Shown: one piece after another, positions 11,930-24,825 of the stretch
How the letters are laid out: each line of letters begins with the position of its first letter
Numbering within the stretch: the stretch's first letter is position 1
Source: Rutpela maculata
Lineage: Eukaryota > Arthropoda > Insecta > Coleoptera > Cerambycidae
Assembly (NCBI GenBank): GCA_936432065.2
Contig: OW386292.2
Location: 105,915,829-105,979,828 of the forward strand
Reading direction: 5' to 3'
Length of the DNA stretch: 64,000 nt
The notes under the pieces: model-generated
What the model was told of the DNA's origin: nothing
The model's input: the letters and a program-made list of their open reading frames with translations, nothing else
Databases searched by the model: none
Position numbers and translations under genes: made by a program

Positions 11930-12029
11930 AAGAAAATATTATGTTAATAATTTTCTACACGTTTTATTCTTTTCACGATACTTTACTTGCTTTGAACACT
12001 ATTTATTTTCAATTATAGTAGGAGCTCAA

Positions 12030-12470
12030 ACAAAAGCACTACTCACTGTCAGACATACTTGGTATACTAATCATAATCTTCATAATTTTTTTCCAGTTCC
12101 GAAGCTCAGGATGCAAATGTTGTCCACACCATATTTGCACTTGAAGGTAACTACGACGGGAATGCTGTTGTACTGCTGCCGACGTGTGAGGTAACTTTGA
12201 AAGAACCACGGCACTTCCCGCTTGGCCAACAAATTTATTAAAATAAGCATATCTTTGCTCACTGAGACTGCCCTCTAATGATTTAGCTTTATAGAGCTCC
12301 AATATAAACCTTTCCCCAGCTTGCTCAATTTCTGTTGGAGTTGACTTAGCATTATTAAAAATCTGAATTACACTGTCAAGGTCCTTTCTGCGCTTAAATA
12401 GATGTACAAACCGTTGTTTAAGTTCAAACCCACGAAGGATTTTCGGGCGCTGAACACGATGCCGTAATCA
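12030..12470 (-). pseudogene. Fragment of a multicopy arthropod protein family
   Basis: From 12470 down to 12039 the minus strand reads as one coherent protein without stops, including SVIQIFNNAKSTPTEIEQAG and LPHTSAAVQQHSRRSYLQVQ. I recognise the latter signature ('LPPTSAAAxxHSLRVYxQVQ') as part of an uncharacterised, highly repeated arthropod and cnidarian protein, often in transposon-rich DNA. The function is unknown. Only an internal segment is present here. The Cys-rich fragment at the far end of the window (63661-63987) resembles the usual C terminus of the same family. Confidence 0.5.
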
Positions 12471-12480
12471 AAATATATGA

Positions 12481-13185
12481 CTTAAAGGCAAATTTCGGAG
12501 ATAATCGCAATTACTTCCACATCCAGTGGAAGTATAGTAACGACAAAAAAAAATTTTAAATCTTTATTGTTCAGATAGGCTTAAAATGTCATGAGACGTC
12601 GAGATTTTAAGTTTGAGCGAAAAAAATTTTCTGTCTGTCGGTCTGTCTGTAACTTTTTTGTGCGCACGTTTACTCTGGAACCGTTTAAGATATTGACTTG
12701 AAATTTGGTACACATATGTACTGGAACTAGATTATATTTTCATCTTGTTCCGTCCAAGGGTTGGGGGGTAAATTGGGGTAAATTTGGGGTAAATGGGTAA
12801 ATCAAGCAGGAAAGAGTTCATAAAACTGGTATTTGGTATATATAAGAGAAGCTAAGGTCTCAAAAAAATTTTTGGCATTAGCCATCCTCATTACCACCCC
12901 CACCCCATTATTAAAGGGGATGAAAAAAAATGTGATTTAGTGTATGTACAAAAACCAGAAACCTCAAAATATTTTTTTACTTCATCCTCCCCCACTACCA
13001 CCCCCATTACCACCCCCACCCCACTACCCATGTGGGGTATCGTTTTATGGGTTTTTGGGGTAGAGGATTTCAAATCTTATATTATTAAAGTTTATGGAAC
13101 TTATTTCCAAATACAAAGTTTTTTCGTTGTGAGTGACTTCGATAGAGAATCTGGATGTGGAAGTAGTGATTCCTTGGGCAGCGGT
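12481..13185. repeat. Dispersed repeat DR1, copy 1
   Basis: Starts at ATTACTTCCACATCCAGTGG (12510) and ends with TGGATGTGGAAGTAGTGAT (13152-13170) followed by 'tccttgggcagcg', so short imperfect terminal inverted repeats bound about 660 bp. A second copy lies at 48023-48674 in the same orientation with the same ends and internal order: a purine-poor 'ctgtctgtcggtctgtctg' tract, C-rich tracts and 'ttattaaag'. No coding capacity. It is a non-autonomous element of undetermined class. Confidence 0.75.
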
Positions 13186-13329
13186 TTTTTAAGGTTAAAA
13201 CTAGCCAAACATTAAACTTAAAGTGATTTTAACATACATGCCGACCAAGTATATCATTTCCGTAGTATTTTCACGCGCTGAACACGATAAAAATAGTGAA
13301 ATTTATTTTTGACATTCAGATTTCAATAA

Positions 13330-13562
13330 AAATCCATCCTATTTCAAGTCAATATCTTAAACGGTTCCAGAGTAAACATGCGCATAAAAAAAGTTACAGA
13401 CAGACCGGCAGACAGAAATTTTTTTCGCTCAAACTTAAAATCTCGACGTTTCATGACTTTTAAGCCTATTTGAATAAAAAAATTTTTAAATTTTTTTGTC
13501 GTTACTATTATACTTCCACTGGATGTGGAAGTGATTGCGATTATTTCCGAAATTTGCCCTTA
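13330..13562. repeat. Inverted partial copy of DR1
   Basis: The sequence is the reverse complement of the first ~230 bp of DR1 plus its outer flank. 'ccactggatgtggaagtgattgcg' and 'cgaaatttgccctt' at the right mirror 12481-12535. With copy 1 it forms an inverted pair spanning 12481-13562, so this locus could fold into a hairpin with about 240-bp arms and a 600-bp loop. Confidence 0.75.
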
Positions 13563-14256
13563 AGTGCTTCATAAGTAAACGAATGGTATAGAAGAAAGAA
13601 TTAAGTGTGGAAATTCCAAATATCGAGGTCCAAGGTAAACACCGAAATTTCAAGCCAGCTGTTTGGTGTGAAATCATCGAGTTACGAGAGTGGCAACTGC
13701 AGTTTGAAATCTGTCAAGTGTAAAGGTGCGTCTGAACCGGTATGTGACACCGAACGCGACCGAATCTTTGGTAAGGTAAAAGCTTTTACTACGTTATCGT
13801 TTCGTTTTATAATAAAATAAAGAAATTTTAGACCTTTATTTTAAAATTGAGATCTCTATATAAAAATTGAAATAGACAATATAAATGGCCAATAGTTTTA
13901 GTTAATTTTAAGGAATTTAATAACAATTTGTCAAACCATTTTCGTCAAACATACAGGCAGTTTTGATCTATTGAACAAATTTGGCAATAATATAAAATAA
14001 AATTCACTTATTACTGTTCTCTAAAAATTTGGTGTTTTATCAGTTAAATAATTTTGGTTGACATAAGGTCACCTGGCGCTCAACAAAATAAATTTTCAAT
14101 TAAACCAAGAATAGTATTATCCTACAAGTTATCACTCAACATTCACTCTGTTCGTCTGTTGAACCTACTCGAGACCCTGAGATAGAGTTTAGTTTTTTTT
14201 TGAAAGTAAGTACAAATAAAATATTTAAATACAATTATAAACCATAACAAATACTA

Positions 14257-14260
<4 letters not shown>
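13563..14260. other. No gene recognised
   Basis: AT-rich sequence with one 71-codon ORF (13605-13820) of no recognisable family. The phrase 'acctggcgctcaac' near 14072 resembles a tRNA-Lys-type primer-binding site but there is no convincing LTR beside it. Confidence 0.4.

Positions 14261-14330
<70 letters not shown>
14261..14330. repeat. (TA)n microsatellite, left part
   Basis: About 70 bp of alternating TA ending at the LTR boundary. Another (TA)n tract starts immediately after the other LTR at 21932. The pair is most simply one microsatellite split by the LTR element. Confidence 0.95.
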
Positions 14331-14333
<3 letters not shown>

Positions 14334-14334
14334 A

Positions 14335-16486
14335 TGTTTCCCACTATTTTGTGTGTGGAAAATGATAATAAATTTTTATTTTATTTATTTAGCATGAGTG
14401 TCTGTTCTTGCAGACTCACTCCTCTCAGGGTTAAAGTAGGTTCAAAATATGCAAATCAGGAATTTTACGATCAATAAAACACTGTAGTTGAGAATTGATT
14501 TGATTTTATTAAATTTTCTGGAATATGGTTGTTTTGCAAGAATTTTTACAGTGATAAGTTATACAAAAATGAATGTTGGGCGCCGTTAAAAACATATAAT
14601 TATTTAAAAATCTGACATGAAATTCGTTTACAAAAACGAAAAAGAAAACTCTGATGTGGTTTTATTCTTACGTACTAGTGAGACTTTTTACCTTACATCC
14701 GATCGGTAGCTACCGCGCGACCGCAAACACCAAGATTGTGGAGAGAAATCCGCTTCTAGTTGTCGTTGCTAACTTGGCTGCAGTGTTGACAATCGACAGT
14801 ACAGCTGATGTGATATGGACGATCCTTCTGTTTCGTTCTTGTTTTGTTGCAAATAAAACTTCTCTGGATACTGGATTTTTGTTTCGTTTCGTTGCACTTT
14901 AATTTGTGCCGAGGTGAGTACCAAAATATATTTTCGAAGACGACTTTTACATGTAGGGAAACTGCCCTTGTTTACAAATTACAATATTACTTAATTTGAG
15001 ATTTATTTTCTTAATTCTCGTTTTCATATAACCAAGGAAACTATTTTTGAGTCATTACAATACTCTTATTTTGATTTGAATACTTAATACATTTACTTTA
15101 CTTCAAAATTTCAATTTTCTTCTTTAAAATATTTTTAGGTTATGTCTTCCGCTAAATTTTTACGTGCGGTTAGCTTCGTTGTTGAGTAATGACTGAATTG
15201 TAAATTCTGGCTTTCTATTGGGCCAAAATGAAGTATCTGACAGGATTTTACGCCTTGATTTTTTTGAAAGAAAATTTTAATTTATGAATTTACTTTTTCT
15301 AGCTTTATGTTTTATTAAATGTTTATTTTACTACTTGAGTTTTATTTCTCATGCTTTTCTGAGTATTTTGATATGCAATACATATTGATTTGTGCCTCAA
15401 TTGCAATTTTTCATGGTTATGTGAACTCGGACATATTTTAACAAATTCTACCCTTAATGCCTAATTTTAGCTACTAAACCATATTCCTGCTTATAATTTA
15501 AAGTACATTTAACATTTATTAACACAATTTCAAAACCTTACTCTATTATTTTTACTAATACTGAACTATGCATTTTAGCATGTCGTTTGAGGAGAAACTT
15601 GTCACCCCCTACAAAATACTACATGATGTGTTGGACAAAACTACACTAAATCTATGGACCTGGCCAAACTCTATAACAACAAAATGAAATACTCTAAGAA
15701 AAAACCTTTTTACAAACTATTTTACACATTTTTAAGAAAAGTTCATCTGACAGCTATGTGATTTTCTCACTGTGGGCCCCATTTGAAGTTTAATTTAAGG
15801 GAACTTACGTCGTAGAGTAAGTATAAACCATATTGTTTATGTTTTGACACATTTTATCCTATTACGATAGGTATTTTTATGAAATACTTGTGAAGTTTGA
15901 TTTCAAGCGTAACCTCCCGTTTAAACTTTTTGTTATTTTCTACCCTGCTAATGTAGTCCTTTTATTATAAGTTTGTGCTTGTTTAAGCTTACAAATTATC
16001 ACTTTTTTAATTGTTTATTGTTAAATTTATGATTACACTTTTTATTTATTGATAAATTTTCATTATTTTTAGGTTGAAACCACCCTCTCATGTGTGTCAA
16101 GAGTTCCTGTTGGTTTGCCACCGTTTGGCTTTGTGCAAAAGTTTATTTAAGCATCGTTGCACTTTATCGATACCTTGTTTTGGTGTTATTCACAAATAAA
16201 GTCTTCCAATGTACAGGTATGCACTATTTTCTTACTGCTAGATATAATAATAAATTTATTTACAATTCAAACACTTATTGCTAAATTCAACTGCAGTGCT
16301 TTATTTTAATGACACGAACCTGCCTTCAGCATGTGATTGGGGTGCCTCTGCATCTCACAAACACTCGTGCATAAAATAACCACCATCAGTGGCGTTTCTG
16401 AGTTTTATTTTATATGGATTACTAATTTTATTGTTTGAAGTGAATTGTTCCAATATATTATATTGTTTGGGGAGAATATCGCGACA
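14335..16486 (-). repeat. 3' LTR of Osvaldo-like element
   Basis: Begins (minus strand) TGTCGCGATATTCTCC next to the polypurine tract and ends GGGAAACA. Short ORFs inside occur identically in the other LTR and are not genes. A word matching the PBS core (GGCGCCCAAC) lies inside, at about 14577-14587. Confidence 0.95.
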
Positions 16487-16498
16487 TTTCCCCCTTAA
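16487..16498 (-). other. Polypurine tract
   Basis: On the minus strand the sequence immediately before the 3' LTR is AAGGGGGAAA, a run of 10 purines ending exactly at the TG of the LTR. This is where plus-strand DNA synthesis starts in LTR retroelements. It fixes this LTR boundary. Confidence 0.85.
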
Positions 16499-16600
16499 AT
16501 AATAAATTTTGACACGTGTGATAAATTTATTAGTTCTGTCAAAGTTGCGATATTCGAACCAAACAGATACACGTGCTTTTACGTACTTGATATGACTCAT

Positions 16601-17881
16601 TTAACCAGGGTCATATGGGTAGAGCAATCCTACGTGGAATTTCCCCCTTATTGAATTGTTGTGAATGTTTCGTAATGTGTCAGTGTTTTTTCTTTCAATT
16701 AAACGTCTAATAATATTAAATTTACCTTCTCTTACAAAACTAATATTAATGATTTTACTTGCCATTACGGCTTTAACATTTCTTCTGTACCCTTTTGAAA
16801 ATATTTTCTTTTTTGTTTCAGGAACTGATTCGTCTCCTTCCCCTTTGGACATCAACTTGTGGATCTTCTCTGATACCTCATCTTGTGATTTTTTAAATTT
16901 TACCTTTTTAGTATATATTTTTGATTTAGTCAATTTACCTTTTTCTTTGTTAATATTTAGTGATTTTAGACAATTTGTTCTAGCACTTTCAATTATGTTT
17001 GATTTTATCATATTTGTAATTTCATCTTGTACTTGACTACGATGTTTAAATGGAATGGGATAAGTTTTACTTTTAAAAGGCTTATTTTCATCTACCTCTA
17101 ACTTGTGTACATACCCTTGAGCTACCCTTGGCTCATAATTGATTAGTGAAATATATTTTTGTAACAGTTTTTGTACTATTTTATCATACTTGGAGAGACA
17201 GTTTATCAGGAGTTCTTCGGACTTTACAAAACTCGTATTAACTACATATGTGGTACCTTCCACCATATGCTTACCGCAATTATTTATTAATTCATTGGCC
17301 TTTTCGCCTATATTTAAATCGGGATCATTGCCCATTACCGCATTTAATTTGGGAACTTTGCCCTTTACCGCATTTACTTTGGGATCTTTGCCCTTTACCG
17401 CATTTACTTTGGGATCTTTGCCCATTAATTCATTCATATTAAAGATGGGTATTCTTTCACCCTCTATTAACAATATTTTCTCTCCCAAGTCTATTTTAGC
17501 CCTGATCTCCGATAAAACGTCCTCTCCTAAAACAATATCATAATTCATGTTCGTCACAATAATAAAATCCCCCTTAAATTCTTGATTTTGAAACTTGAAA
17601 GTAGTGCTTAAAACTTTATTTGATTCCATGAACTTTTTCCCATTTAAACTTACCAATTTGATTTTTGCTATGTTTATACAGTTATTTATGTTATTATTAA
17701 AATGTTTATTAAATACCTTTTCATCAATTAAACTTATTTCAGACCCTGTGTCAACTAGCGTTTTTAACATAATATTATTTATTTTAATGTTTACTATAGG
17801 CAATTGACTAACCTTAATGTTTTTTATTTCATTTTCCGTATCAGTTCCGATGTACTCTCGCGGGTGTTCATAATTATGCAT
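16601..17881 (-). CDS. Protease-RT-stub polyprotein with in-frame deletion
   Basis: A 426-residue open frame. Residues 40-52 contain LVDTGSEISLI, the aspartic protease active site, and VLGEDVL at 117-123 fits its C-terminal half. Residues 154-193 are four tandem copies of a 10-residue unit (GKDPKVNAVK and variants). Residues about 252-298 match the very start of a gypsy reverse transcriptase (KSKTYPIPFKH, then DEITNMIKSNIIE). Immediately afterwards the sequence jumps to an Asn/Lys-rich tail ending FHVGLLYPYDPG. All RT catalytic motifs, RNase H and integrase are gone, yet the frame stays open, so the deletion is in frame. The upstream gag frame is -1 relative to this one. Confidence 0.8.
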   Translation of the reverse strand: MHNYEHPREYIGTDTENEIKNIKVSQLPIVNIKINNIMLKTLVDTGSEISLIDEKVFNKHFNNNINNCINIAKIKLVSLNGKKFMESNKVLSTTFKFQNQEFKGDFIIVTNMNYDIVLGEDVLSEIRAKIDLGEKILLIEGERIPIFNMNELMGKDPKVNAVKGKDPKVNAVKGKVPKLNAVMGNDPDLNIGEKANELINNCGKHMVEGTTYVVNTSFVKSEELLINCLSKYDKIVQKLLQKYISLINYEPRVAQGYVHKLEVDENKPFKSKTYPIPFKHRSQVQDEITNMIKSNIIESARTNCLKSLNINKEKGKLTKSKIYTKKVKFKKSQDEVSEKIHKLMSKGEGDESVPETKKKIFSKGYRRNVKAVMASKIINISFVREGKFNIIRRLIERKNTDTLRNIHNNSIRGKFHVGLLYPYDPG

Positions 17882-17898
17882 GTTTAAAAACTTCCTAT

Positions 17899-17907
17899 CT
17901 AAAAATC
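17899..17907 (-). promoter_or_regulatory. Candidate -1 frameshift site at gag stop
   Basis: On the minus strand the gag frame ends GAT TTT TAG. A one-base backward slip on the five-T run (17901-17905) reads TTT TTA GAT and enters the protease frame without meeting a stop. Ty3/gypsy elements often use -1 frameshifting here. No downstream pseudoknot was evaluated. Confidence 0.4.
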
Positions 17908-19576
17908 CTGGTCCTGTGACCTGGTATTAATTTGCGCAACAGTCTCTATCCTATTTACATCTTTCTGCGCGTTTTCAACTATTGTACTTCCCCTTTGAAT
18001 GTTTGTGTTTGCCACTTGTGCATATGTTCGACTTCCCCCTTTTGACTCATCATAATTTGGTCTCCTATCTTCCCACTGTACCTGTCTCCTTGGCATTTGT
18101 TGATTATTATTTTCCCTGCTATTTACATTGTTACCTTGTTCCCTGTAAATTTGATTTTCATTATAACCTCGTCTTTGATTATTGTCATATCTATTATTGT
18201 TTCCCTCATATCTACCATAATTATTGCCATTATACCTCTCTTGATAATTCCTGTTTTGATATCCCCCTTGATTGTTAAAATTTGACCTGCTTTGATTTGC
18301 CCCTTGACTATTAAAATTATACCTATTTTGATTTCCCCCTTGATCATTATAGCTTTTATTTTGGTAAAATTCACCTCCTCTGTTAAATCTGTTCCCGTTA
18401 TCATACCTATTATTTTGATTGTCGTTTCTACTTATATTCTGATAGACATTTTGATTATTATTATCGTCTATTTCCCTCAAATACTCAATCAAGTTATCTA
18501 AAGTGTTAATTCTTTGTGTGATTATTACATTTTGAATGATTGCAGAAAAATGTCTCGCAATATATTTAACAATTTCACCCTCCGTAAATTTCGGTTCTAA
18601 ATGGATCACGTTATAAATCTTTCTTAAAACGTAATTTTCCCTCGATAATCTGTCGTTGTCTTTCATTATACTTCCCACTAAACAAATTTTGCCTGACCTT
18701 TTGCTGGGTAAAATCACTCCAATATTGTTTCATTAATAGCTCTTCAAATTCATCTATACTCTGAAATCTACTTTCAATCATGGAATACCAATACTCGCTT
18801 TCTCCCTTTAACATGGTCTGTATGTTGGATTTTAAATTTGCTCCCCTTGGTAACGTGTTCATGTGTTGTCTGAGTCTTGTAATAAATACTTTGGGATGGA
18901 TACGATTATCCCCATAGAAAAAGAATGTTGTCTTATTGCAAATGTTTGTGTACGTGGGTGTATGTGTTTGTGTTTGTGTTTGTGTTCCCTCTCTTAACAG
19001 CCGCGTATTCTGTAAAACTAAACTCTCCTGTTCTTTTATTTTATTTGCCAAATTTTCCCCTTGTTTTTTGATTTTGTTTTCTAATTCAATTACCGAATCA
19101 TCTACCCTATTTTCCACCTGTCTTGAAATATCTGCCCTTAATTCCGACCTTACCTCGCTTACCTTATCGTTTACCTCACAACTAATAGTTTCTCCAATCC
19201 TTTCCCATCTGTTTTCCCAGCTTTCTACTTGACTCCTTAATTCTGTCGTGGTCTCTTCTATTTTTCTTAATCTTTCATCCATTCTCTTGTTTAAATTTTC
19301 CTCAAGCACGTTGATTCTCTCTCCAATATTCTGTACCATTTCTTCTCTATTTTGTTGCATTTGTTCATTTATTTGTCCCAAATTTTGTTGCATTTGTTGG
19401 TTTATTTGTATGTTCATGCCTGCTACCATGTCCATCAATTTTTGTAACATGTTAGGGTCTTGTTGTGTGGCCCCAACTTGTTCTGTGTCCCCAATTTGTT
19501 CCTCTTGCTGTGTAGATGAACCAGCTTCTTGTTCTTGACCTGACATATTGGCTTTCTTACCTGACCTTAATTTCAT
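17899..19576 (-). pseudogene. gag: gag, split by a frameshift
   Basis: The first reading (19576-18611, 321 codons) begins MKLRSGKKANMSGQEQEAGS, is Gln/Glu-rich with a long coiled-coil segment, then enters a capsid-like region (FFFYGDNRIHPKVFITRLRQ, ESEYWYSMIESRFQS) typical of insect gypsy Gag. Near 18665-18700 homology passes to a second frame (18717-17899), a +1 shift. That frame continues the capsid end and then a long Asn/Arg/Gly/Tyr-rich basic tail in place of a CCHC knuckle; the tail is built from short QNR/YN-type repeats and could bind RNA. The frameshift splits the capsid domain, so this copy probably makes no full Gag. Start chosen at the first Met downstream of the PBS and leader. 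Confidence 0.75.
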
Positions 19577-19739
19577 ATGTGTTTATGTGAATTTCTCACA
19601 ACTATTGCCAGAACTATTAAACTTTTAAATGAATTTCTTATTAAACCTTTTATATAATAATTGGAACTTTCAAAATTTGCAAAATGTTTTAAATTGATCA
19701 TTTCCTGATTGAAAAAATAAATACAGTAATCTTATATTC

Positions 19740-19757
19740 GCCCCACGTTGGGCGCCA
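19740..19757 (-). other. Primer-binding site, tRNA-Lys type
   Basis: Minus-strand TGGCGCCCAACGTGGGGC lies about 12 bp inside the 5' LTR. It would pair with the 3' end of a tRNA-Lys to prime minus-strand DNA, as known for Osvaldo-like elements and some retroviruses. Confidence 0.85.
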
Positions 19758-19768
19758 TATATTTATTA

Positions 19769-22440
<2,672 letters not shown>

Positions 22441-22828
22441 TGTGAACCATTTGACTAATGAATGTGTCGTGTTCGCACTATTTGATGACTCTATTACCGA
22501 AAATACAAAATTAAAGATGGCCCAAAAAACTTCAGTAGCAATAAATGTAGAAGGTGAAAATGAAAGTGAAGATGAAACAGAAAATAATCTTAAGAAATTG
22601 TTAATGAGGAAAGAAGACATTTCCGAATGATTGAAACTGTCTGATGAAGAAATTTTAATAAAATTACTTAGTAATAAGTCAATAAATTTATTTCACAGAT
22701 TTAAAATAGACAATTTTTTACACTTGGATCCATCCGAATGGAAAAAATCTAATGAGTATAAACAAGAACAGCTGAGAATTGGAGAATTAAAATTAGTAAA
22801 TGACTCCGCCGAATAGGGAGTAAAGATT

Positions 22829-24825
22829 ACACAGCCACACAAAAAAAATAAAGTGTCTTGACCCCAGAGACTGACTAGGTAGACTTTATGTTTTTCGGGT
22901 CGCTGAATCCGAATCCGGGGTCCATTTGATCCCATGTCATCAGGTTTAAGGTCATTTGAAGGGCAAATTGAGATATGACCGTGAAAAATTCCGTAAAAAA
23001 TTTATGTTTATGTTTTTGAGGTTGCTGAATCTGAATCCGGGGTGCATTTGATCCCATGTCATCAGGTTTAAGGTCATTTGAAGGTCAAATTGAGATATGA
23101 CCGTGAAAAATTCCGTAAAAAGTTATGTTTATGTTTTTGAGGTTACTGAATCCGAATCCGGGATCCATTTGATCCCATTTCATCAGGTTTAAGGTCACTT
23201 GAAGGTCAAATTGAGATATGACCGTGAAAAATTCCGCAAAAAATTTATGTTTATGTTTTTGAGGTTGCTGAATCCGAATCCGGGGTTTATTTGATACCAT
23301 CATGTCAGAATCAAGGTCAAATGTAGGTCAAACACATGAAATTCAATAATACAATCTTCTTTGACCCCGGATTCTGAAAAAGCAGAAAATTTTACATCCA
23401 GATACATCCTGAACGGTTCATGGAACCGATTTCTTAGGTCATTTGTTGGTTATCAAGCGGTCAAATGCTTATTTTTCATTTCTTAGCTGATATATCGATT
23501 GTAAATCGAAAACTTGCGTCTATGACTAGTGACCTTCAAGTTTTTGTGGTCGCTTATGACGATCTCGGTATCCATTTGATACCATGACGTATAAACCAAG
23601 GTCAATCGAAGGTCAAACGCAATAATTCGAATGATATAATTTTTTTAACCCCGTATTCTCAAAGAACAAAAAATCTTACGTCCAAATACGTCTTGATCTG
23701 AGTCGAACCGAACTTTGGGTTTCATATGGAGGTATTAAACTATTTTGGGATGTTTTAAACTACATTTTTAAGTCCAAAGAATTAAATCCAAATCTGCTGA
23801 ATTCAATAGCCTCAAAATTCAATAACCCAATAACCTAATAGCTGATGAATCCGTTTACTCGAATGAGCACATTGCTCAATAATCCCATAACCGAGTAACC
23901 CCATAATTTTATTACTTAGTCTCTCATAGCAAAAATTCGGTTCTTTATAATTAAAGTTGTTGAGCTTCATAACTCCAAACCATGCCACTGTAATTATGGA
24001 ATTCATTTTCTCGCTCTGCAACTTATCATGAAATTTCTTTGCATGGAACAACCTTTACACCCAAATCAGCATAGCACTTGTGTCTGCATCCAGGGCACCT
24101 CCTCGCGGTGACGGCGGGCAACGGAGTAAGCCCATTATGATCTACAAAATCCGTTCACGCAACCTCCTCGTGGTGTACATCGGGTAACGCTAATGCTGAC
24201 GGTTTCACAATTCAGTTGAAAGATTCAAAAGAAATCTGTATTTGACCTGCAGATGATCTTTCAGGGTCTAAAAAATTACATCATTCGAATTATAGCGTTT
24301 GACCTCAGTTTATACATCATGGTATCAAATGGATACCGGGATCGTGATAAGCGACCACAAAAACTCACTAGTCATAGACGCAAGTTTTCGATTTACAATC
24401 GATATACCAGCTAAGAAATGGCAAATAAGCATTTGACCGCTTGATAACCAACAAATGACCTAAGAAATCGGTTCCATAAACCGTTCAGGATGTATTTGGA
24501 CGTAAAATGTTCCGCTTTTTCAGAATTCGGGGTCAAAAAAGATTGTATTATTGAATTTCATGTGTTTGAACTTCATTTGACCTTGATTATGACATGATGG
24601 TATCAAATAAACCCCGGATTCGGATTCAGCAACCTCAAAAACATAAACATGAATTCTTTACGGAATTTTTCACGGTCATATCTCAATTTGACCTTCAAAT
24701 GATCTTAGACCTGATGACATTGGATCAAATGGACCCCGGATTCGGATTCAGCGACCCGAAAAACATAAAGTTTACCTAGTCAGTCTCTGGGGTCAAGACA
24801 CTTTATTTTTTTTGTGTGGCTGTGT
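22829..24825. mobile_element. Foldback element FB-B
   Basis: The ends ACACAGCCACACAAAAAAAA (22829) and its reverse complement (ending 24825) bound a 2.0-kb inverted structure. The outer ~95 bp of the arms differ at about one base. The arms are asymmetric: the left holds four copies of a ~115-bp unit, the right two. An inner pair of inverted blocks (about 23390-23640 and 24280-24560) encloses a ~600-bp loop. Flanks read TAAAGATT on the left and TTAAGATT (after TAT) on the right, compatible with an 8-bp target duplication with one change. No transposase. ORFs here follow the repeat and are not genes. Confidence 0.85.
22890..23300. repeat. ~115-bp tandem units inside FB-B left arm
   Basis: Four successive units begin with a 'tttttcgggtcgctgaatcc' or 'tttttgaggttgctgaatc' core at about 22891, 23013, 23128 and 23255, followed by 'ggtccatttgatccca', 'caggtttaaggtca' and 'gagatatgaccgtgaaaaat'. 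The right arm has two units, so copy number changed after or during formation, as in Drosophila FB-type foldbacks. Confidence 0.85.

Larger units (their letters stand above)
9815..11950 (-). mobile_element. CR1/L2-like LINE lacking its RT
   Basis: Read on the minus strand, the order is ORF1 coiled-coil protein (11929-11196), APE endonuclease (11059-10193) and the linker that normally precedes the RT (10235-9815), after which homology stops without any RT palm motif. This is the 5' half of a LINE of the CR1/L2/Daphne type. Most LINE relics lose their 5' end, so loss of the 3' part implies a later deletion or rearrangement at about 9815, where the unrelated decayed ORF begins. Confidence 0.75.

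Noticed and set aside
14060..14095. 'acctggcgctcaac' as a primer-binding site of another LTR element
   Set aside because: No LTR, gag sequence or partner repeat could be found beside it.
14654..16284. ORFs of 64-118 codons repeated at 14654/20088 and 16090/21535
   Set aside because: They lie inside the two LTRs, antisense to the element, and show no domain; their duplication only reflects the LTR pair.
16665..19538. Plus-strand ORFs rich in Phe, Ile, Ser and Cys across the first gypsy element
   Set aside because: Antisense shadows of the Asn/Lys- and Gln-rich gag-protease frames.
22890..23300. Regular repeats considered as a CRISPR array
   Set aside because: Units are contiguous ~115-bp tandem repeats without spacers, inside an inverted-repeat transposon of a eukaryote.
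22693..24779. ORFs such as those reading IRIQQPQKHK
   Set aside because: They follow the FB-B tandem units on both arms; periodic and mirror-imaged, with no evidence of coding.
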